The translations under genes were made by a program, and so were the position numbers. Below, piece after piece: positions 59,022-64,000 of a stretch of 64,000 nucleotides of DNA. Numbering within the stretch: position 1 is the stretch's first letter; every line of letters starts with the position of its first letter. The notes beneath the pieces are model-generated. The model was not told where the DNA came from. It saw nothing but the letters and a program-made list of their open reading frames with translations, and made no database searches. The DNA is from Campylorhamphus procurvoides (lineage: Eukaryota > Chordata > Aves > Passeriformes > Dendrocolaptidae): contig WBMV01000457.1 in the NCBI GenBank assembly GCA_013396655.1, positions 936,038 to 1,000,037 on the forward strand. Reading direction: 5' to 3'.

Positions 59022-59245
59022 CTGTGGAGCTGCACCTGAGGTACTACATCCAGTTTTGGGTCCCCCAGTTTAAAGGGGACATGGAGGAACAGGTGAAGGT
59101 CCCATGGAGGACTTCCAGGAAGGTGAGGGACTTCAGGCATGCGGCCTGTGAAGGGTGGTGGAGGAAGCCCAGCTTGTTTAACTGGGCAAAGGTGTGGCTT
59201 AAAGGACAACACACTAGCTGCTTACAACTATTTGAAGCAAATAAA
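59022..59245 (+). mobile_element. CR1 LINE internal fragment in STMN2 intron 1
   Basis: Resembles the segment upstream of the usual CR1 tail: 'CATCCAGTTTTGGGTCCCCC', 'AAAGGGGACATGGAGGAACAG', 'GGAGGAAGCCCAGCTTGTTTA'. It lacks the terminal TGATTCT repeats, so it is truncated at the 3' side too. The minus frame at 59044-59490 is antisense to it. Confidence 0.7.
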
Positions 59246-60008
59246 AATGAAATGACAGAATCAAACTTTTCCAGAGGACACATATCTGTTACTCTGTGGC
59301 TTTCAGATTTTTCTTCATGATCTTTACCTAAATGATCTATGCAGCTATTATTACTAATTATCAGATTTATACTTCTACTATTGTATCCTGCCATGTCTTT
59401 ATGCATATATGCAAACATTTGATTGCCTCCATTATGAAAATAATGATACCACTCAACAGCACATTGTTGGAATTTATCATAGTTGGACATAGATTATAAA
59501 TGTTATTGAGTATGCTAACCAGGAGATATATAAAATTAATGAGAAAAAAAAAGAAAGATAAAAAATTACATCCTCTTAGAAATCATGCTGATGGTGCAAA
59601 GAAACTAGTATATTCAGAATTGATTAAATTGGCTGAGAGAGAACATTTGCTGCTGGGATACTTTTCTTACAACTGATGCTACAATAAAACTAGAACAGGA
59701 ACCACTAGTCACAGGAAGCGACCTGTATTTTAAGTTGCTTTGCTCTGATTTCCATAATAGAAATAAATTGATTTTTGAAGATGTAAAATTAATGCATAAA
59801 TGTCTACACTATAACAATTTATATGGACCTTAGTAATGTGACTGATCCCAATTAAGTCTTTCATGACCCACCTCTCTTTTTGATCCTTCTTTTCTCCTTC
59901 TGTCTTTTATACTGCTTTTCAAATTAGTGATTTTTTTTGCTATTCTGAAAAATTAATCAAGATTCCTAGAGCACATTTGCTCTGTCAGTCTATTTATCTC
60001 TCTGCATC

Positions 60009-60040
60009 CATGTATGTATGCATGCGTGTATGTATGTATC
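60009..60040 (+). repeat. (TGTA)n microsatellite
   Basis: About eight imperfect TGTA/TGCA units. Confidence 0.75.
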
Positions 60041-62775
60041 TCTCTATTTTTCTGCAATACTGACCTCCATTTAAAGAAGATCTTGATGAATTCAGAGGCA
60101 CTGCTCTTCTACTAAATTAACCACATGAGGAGTTGATTCCTGCAGAGCTGCTCCATTGATTGCTGGTGTGAGAGCACTTGGCTCATTTAGAATAAAAAAA
60201 AGATCTTCATTTGCAAAGCGAGTTTTTCAGGGCACTGTGCACCAGCATCAACAGTCTGTCATTAATGGTAAATCAGAACTTCTGTGTCGCTCAGCCTGCC
60301 CTTTCTAACAGATTTATAAAACTTCCAGGATTCACTTGTCCCTTGAATTTTTATTATGTTCTAAAATTAGCAGGAGCTGGATGTAGCCCAGTGTCAGCTT
60401 GTAACAGCCTGTTTTGTCTCTTTTGTTGTATAATCAAGTTCTTTTTCCTGTTAAAAAAAAATCTCTTCCTGCATAATCAAATTCTCCTTTATTAGTGTAG
60501 CTGGCTTTTATGTGACTTTTCAAAATAATAAAGGAGAAGTTTCTTTCCTAAGCTGATGGTTTGGGAGATTTAAAGGGGGAAAAAATAGGTTCATCAGATA
60601 TAAATCCACATGGGTCAACTACATCCATAGATTTCCACAGGTTTAGGATCTAATTCTAGCAAGACTGGTATTTCTGGCCTTTGAACATTTTAGCCTCTTA
60701 AACATGTGACTCATACACCACAATGAGCCATTGCTATTTCCCATGTTGTGCCACTCTTTTATCCCCACTGCATTAGAAAATATGGGAGGCCTCCTTCCAC
60801 TGAACATCACTTTGTTAAATTACAACTTTGCCTACAGTTTTCTTGGCTGGAAGACTGCCTCTTCCTGAATTTTGAAGAAGCTTTTAGCTAAAAATGAAGA
60901 TGACTAGGGAAAAATACGTGCATGTGGTAAACTAAACAAGTGTTTATTTGTTTGAAAGGTTCTAGTGTCAGGAAATCATTCTTCATTTGAAAAATCCATC
61001 CAGGCCCGGCTATAGAATAAATAATTGAAATACTGGATTTCAGGCTTCAGCCATGGCTGAGAGATAAAAATTCAAACTTTGCAGCCAGTTTCTCTCAAGG
61101 TACTTTGTGCTGGGCAGGACTGATTTCACATGGGCTGAGAGTTACGCTGTGGAAGAGAGGAGCAGGGAAAATTGGAAAAACAAGAGGAAACAACTATCCT
61201 GTGGTCTTAATTCCTTCCCTTCTGGCATCACAGAACTGTGAAGGACTACAAGAAGGAAGGGGCTGTGTGAAGGGATGAGAGCTGAATCTGTATGGTGGAA
61301 GAAATTGCCGAGAGCAGACAAATTAAAAAACAAAGAAGAAAAACCAAGCAGGTAAAGTCAGTCAGGGGATGGGAATCTTGAAACTGGACCAGGAATGAGG
61401 GTGGCATTTGACTGGCTTGATAATGATATTGAGTTAAGAAAATCAAGGAAAGGGTATCAAGGAAATGGACTGGAACTGGAAATCAGTAGGTGGTGGGGAT
61501 GGAGCAGATGGGAAACTGATTAGGAGAGCAGACTGTTCACAAGAAAGCTGTGAGTTATCTGAAATAGAAATCTCCCTGACTGCTAGCCCAGACTTTCCTC
61601 TACACATAAATGACATCAAAAGACTATAATATTAGAGTTGCTGTTCAGAGACAGACTGGGGTCCATCTGATATAATATTCTGTTTCCAGACTATTTTTTC
61701 TTAATTTTGTTTTAATCTAGGAAATTCTATCCATATAACTACATAGAAATGTACTAAATATAATTTTGCAACCTTTATACCATAGATTACTTCAGTTTGC
61801 TTATCTAAATGTCTTGATTTTGCTGCAAGGGATTTTGCTGCAAGTATTTATTCTCATTATTGCAATTTTTTACCCTTGACAATGCTGTTCACATCTTTGT
61901 GCAGAAACAAGGGTGCCAGCAGAGCTGAGACCTCTAGAACATCACTAGCAAGCTATACAGTTGAGTAATTACAATTTTGCAGAGGACTTGAAAATATCTC
62001 TGTCATGTTTAATCCTGTTTTTCAGACCTTTCACCACAAGAAGGTGAAATTCTTTACAGTGTTAACCAAATGCAGTGTGATTCTCTAAGTAAGATATTTC
62101 CCTTCTTGATCTTTCACTGAAAAAAAAGAAGTACAAAAAATAGTGAATGCACTTCAAGAAGTCCTCAATGCAGCTTAAAATAAACACCTTACTATTACTT
62201 TATTTAAGAAGTAATTATTGATAATTTTACTTAGAAAATGATGATGTTTAGAGGTAGAACATAATTTCCCAGCAAGAAGTTATTTGCCTTGAGAACAAGT
62301 GTTTTGGTGGCAAATAGTAAACATTTAGGTTTCTAAATTGTAAGGGTTTCATTCCTATCTACAACATATATTGAAAGCTCCCTGACTGCAGTCTCAAAAA
62401 ATATCTGAGCACATAGAAAAGATATTAACTTAGAAATAGAAAAAACTCTTTTCTAATTACATCTACATAGTAAATGAAATAAACATCAGTACGTGGAGAA
62501 AAGGAATGTATATTCAAGAGACATTAATATGACTTGAGTGACATTAGTTGCTCTTTCTTTTCACATGAAAAATATAAGAAACAAATATATCAAAATAGTC
62601 AATAGGCTCATAAAATGGGTTACAGAAGTAAATTTCACTTCCAAAAAAAGTCTGTGAAAAAATTAGAGAGATTGATTCATGTATTTATTTTAAGTTAAAA
62701 ATTTCCTAGGAGCATGCAACATTTCTTAAAGCTCCATTCAGGTAACTGGAGGATTTGCAGTACAAAAACCACTAG

Positions 62776-62807
62776 GAAACAAACAAACAAACAAAAATAT
62801 ATATATA
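62776..62807 (+). repeat. (AAAC)n followed by (AT)n
   Basis: Five AAAC units joined to five AT units in STMN2 intron 1. Confidence 0.8.
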
Positions 62808-64000
62808 CTACACTTTTATATACCAATGTTGTTAAAAAAAGTTTTGTGCATCTTTGATCTGGCTGTGGTCTCTACAGTCTCTTGAAAAGAAAAAATAATA
62901 ACTGTAATAGTATTAGTCACTCTTCCAACGAAATGACATGGAGTCATCCTAGTGGAAACCAGAGGATGAATTTGAACATGTGTATCTCAGAAATCTTAGC
63001 CCAAAAGGACAATTTGTGTTTTTAGTAACTTTGAAAGGATCAAAAATAACATTGAGATCAAAAGTTATAGCTCTGTAATCACCTAGTGGCTAGTGAATGT
63101 GTTTAAATGTAAAAAAACTAATCATTAGAAGGTACTTTAGCTATCTCCAGGTAGAGCATACCTTAAGATAAATTCCCAATTTGTAAACTTCTGTGTCAAT
63201 CAGTTGTATAAAATACACACATAATTATTTCTTCATTACCTAAGAAATTCCCTAAGGATTATAAAAACCTCCCTGAATAGCACAGAATGCTAATACAGCT
63301 TTAGAAGGCAAGTTGCTCTGTTTCCTAATCTGATCAGTATGGATTTTTGCAACTTCTATAACATCAGAGCACAGTTACACCTTATCATACAGTATGGAAC
63401 ATAACCTCACATCCCAACTATGATTCTCCCCATCTTAATGAAAAGAAAGTCAGGTCATAAAATGATTAACCTACAAATCCAATAAAGGAGCTGGGTGCCT
63501 AAAATGCTGTTTAAGAAAGACTCAGGTTTCTAAATTCAAAATGTGGATCCTGCAAAGTCCTCCGCATATGAGGCGACGTCATGAAAATCCAGAAAAAAAC
63601 ACAGTTTGTGTTCTTCAAATTGGTGTGCATTGGAGGGTGTTAGTTTTTTGTACAAGCAAGCCTCAGACTTGAAATGTTTAATCCTCTGACACTGGGAGTA
63701 GATGTTCTTCCAGCTCAGACTCAGTCCTCTGAAGAAATCTGCGTAGCCTGTTTTCGGAGAGCATCTGGCACATATATATAGGATAGGGTTCTTCATAAAC
63801 TTAAGAACAGCCACTGTTTTCTTTTAAAATCCAGCTGAGGGAAAACGTTGCTGGCTGTCTTACTCCTGTCCTTCGGAACAACTGTCTACAGTACCTTTGA
63901 CTGCCAGATTTGAGTTCAGACTCTTTCAGAATGAGGGGATTCAGACCAAAGGGTCTTAACTGCCACACAAAGAAACTGCTGTTCTACATTCTGCTCCCAT

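Larger units (their letters stand above)
47162..64000 (-). other. STMN2 intron 1 (5' part beyond the window)
   Basis: Almost 17 kb of AT-rich intron with no coding exon recognised; exon 1 must lie to the right of 64000. It holds one CR1 fragment (59022-59245) and several AT or GTAT microsatellites. In human, intron 1 contains a cryptic exon repressed by TDP-43, but that exon lies near exon 1. Here I saw no long GT-rich run on the minus strand, only a short one (complement of 53888-53900). Confidence 0.75.

Noticed and set aside
59044..59490. 148-codon minus-strand frame in STMN2 intron 1
   Set aside because: About half of it is antisense to a CR1 fragment; the rest is chance.
1..64000. CRISPR arrays, operons, bacterial or plasmid features, tRNA and rRNA genes
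   Set aside because: None seen; introns, CR1 and LTR elements show this is vertebrate nuclear DNA.

Overview
The window looks like a bird (avian) chromosome segment. It carries two convergent vertebrate genes in the order known from amniotes, HEY1 on the plus strand at the left and STMN2 (stathmin-2/SCG10) on the minus strand at the right. Its interspersed repeats are almost all CR1 LINE fragments and short avian-type ERV LTRs. All coding calls come from spliced reading: exons were identified by translation, and their GT/AG boundaries were checked by hand. The species cannot be named from the sequence.

Layout. 1-4256: gene-free flank ending in a CR1 copy. 4257-5014: GC-rich stretch with a CCAT-type tetranucleotide array broken by a 317-base run of N, where HEY1 exon 1 and its promoter should be but are not visible. 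5015-6840: HEY1 exons 2-5, complete to the stop, with a 3'UTR reaching about 8090. 8091-32144: 24 kb of intergenic DNA between the converging genes. It holds CR1 copies, two solo LTRs with clean target-site duplications, one LTR fragment, a broken unrecognised coding remnant split by one LTR, and a 0.2 kb copy of STMN2 3'UTR sequence. 32145-47161: STMN2 3'UTR and coding exons 5 to 2 on the minus strand. 47162-64000: part of STMN2 intron 1; the first exon (start codon and about six residues) lies beyond the right edge.

HEY1 is a bHLH-Orange transcriptional repressor and direct Notch target. STMN2 is a neuronal, Golgi/vesicle-anchored tubulin-binding protein of growth cones. They are neighbours by conserved synteny and there is no sign in the sequence that they share a function. 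The most interesting non-standard items are the LTR-split, frameshifted coding remnant at 23003-24175, the STMN2 3'UTR segment duplicated beside an LTR fragment at 25954-26162, the missing HEY1 first exon, two perfect RBPJ/CSL sites around HEY1, and a 36-bp tandem duplication in the upstream part of a solo LTR.
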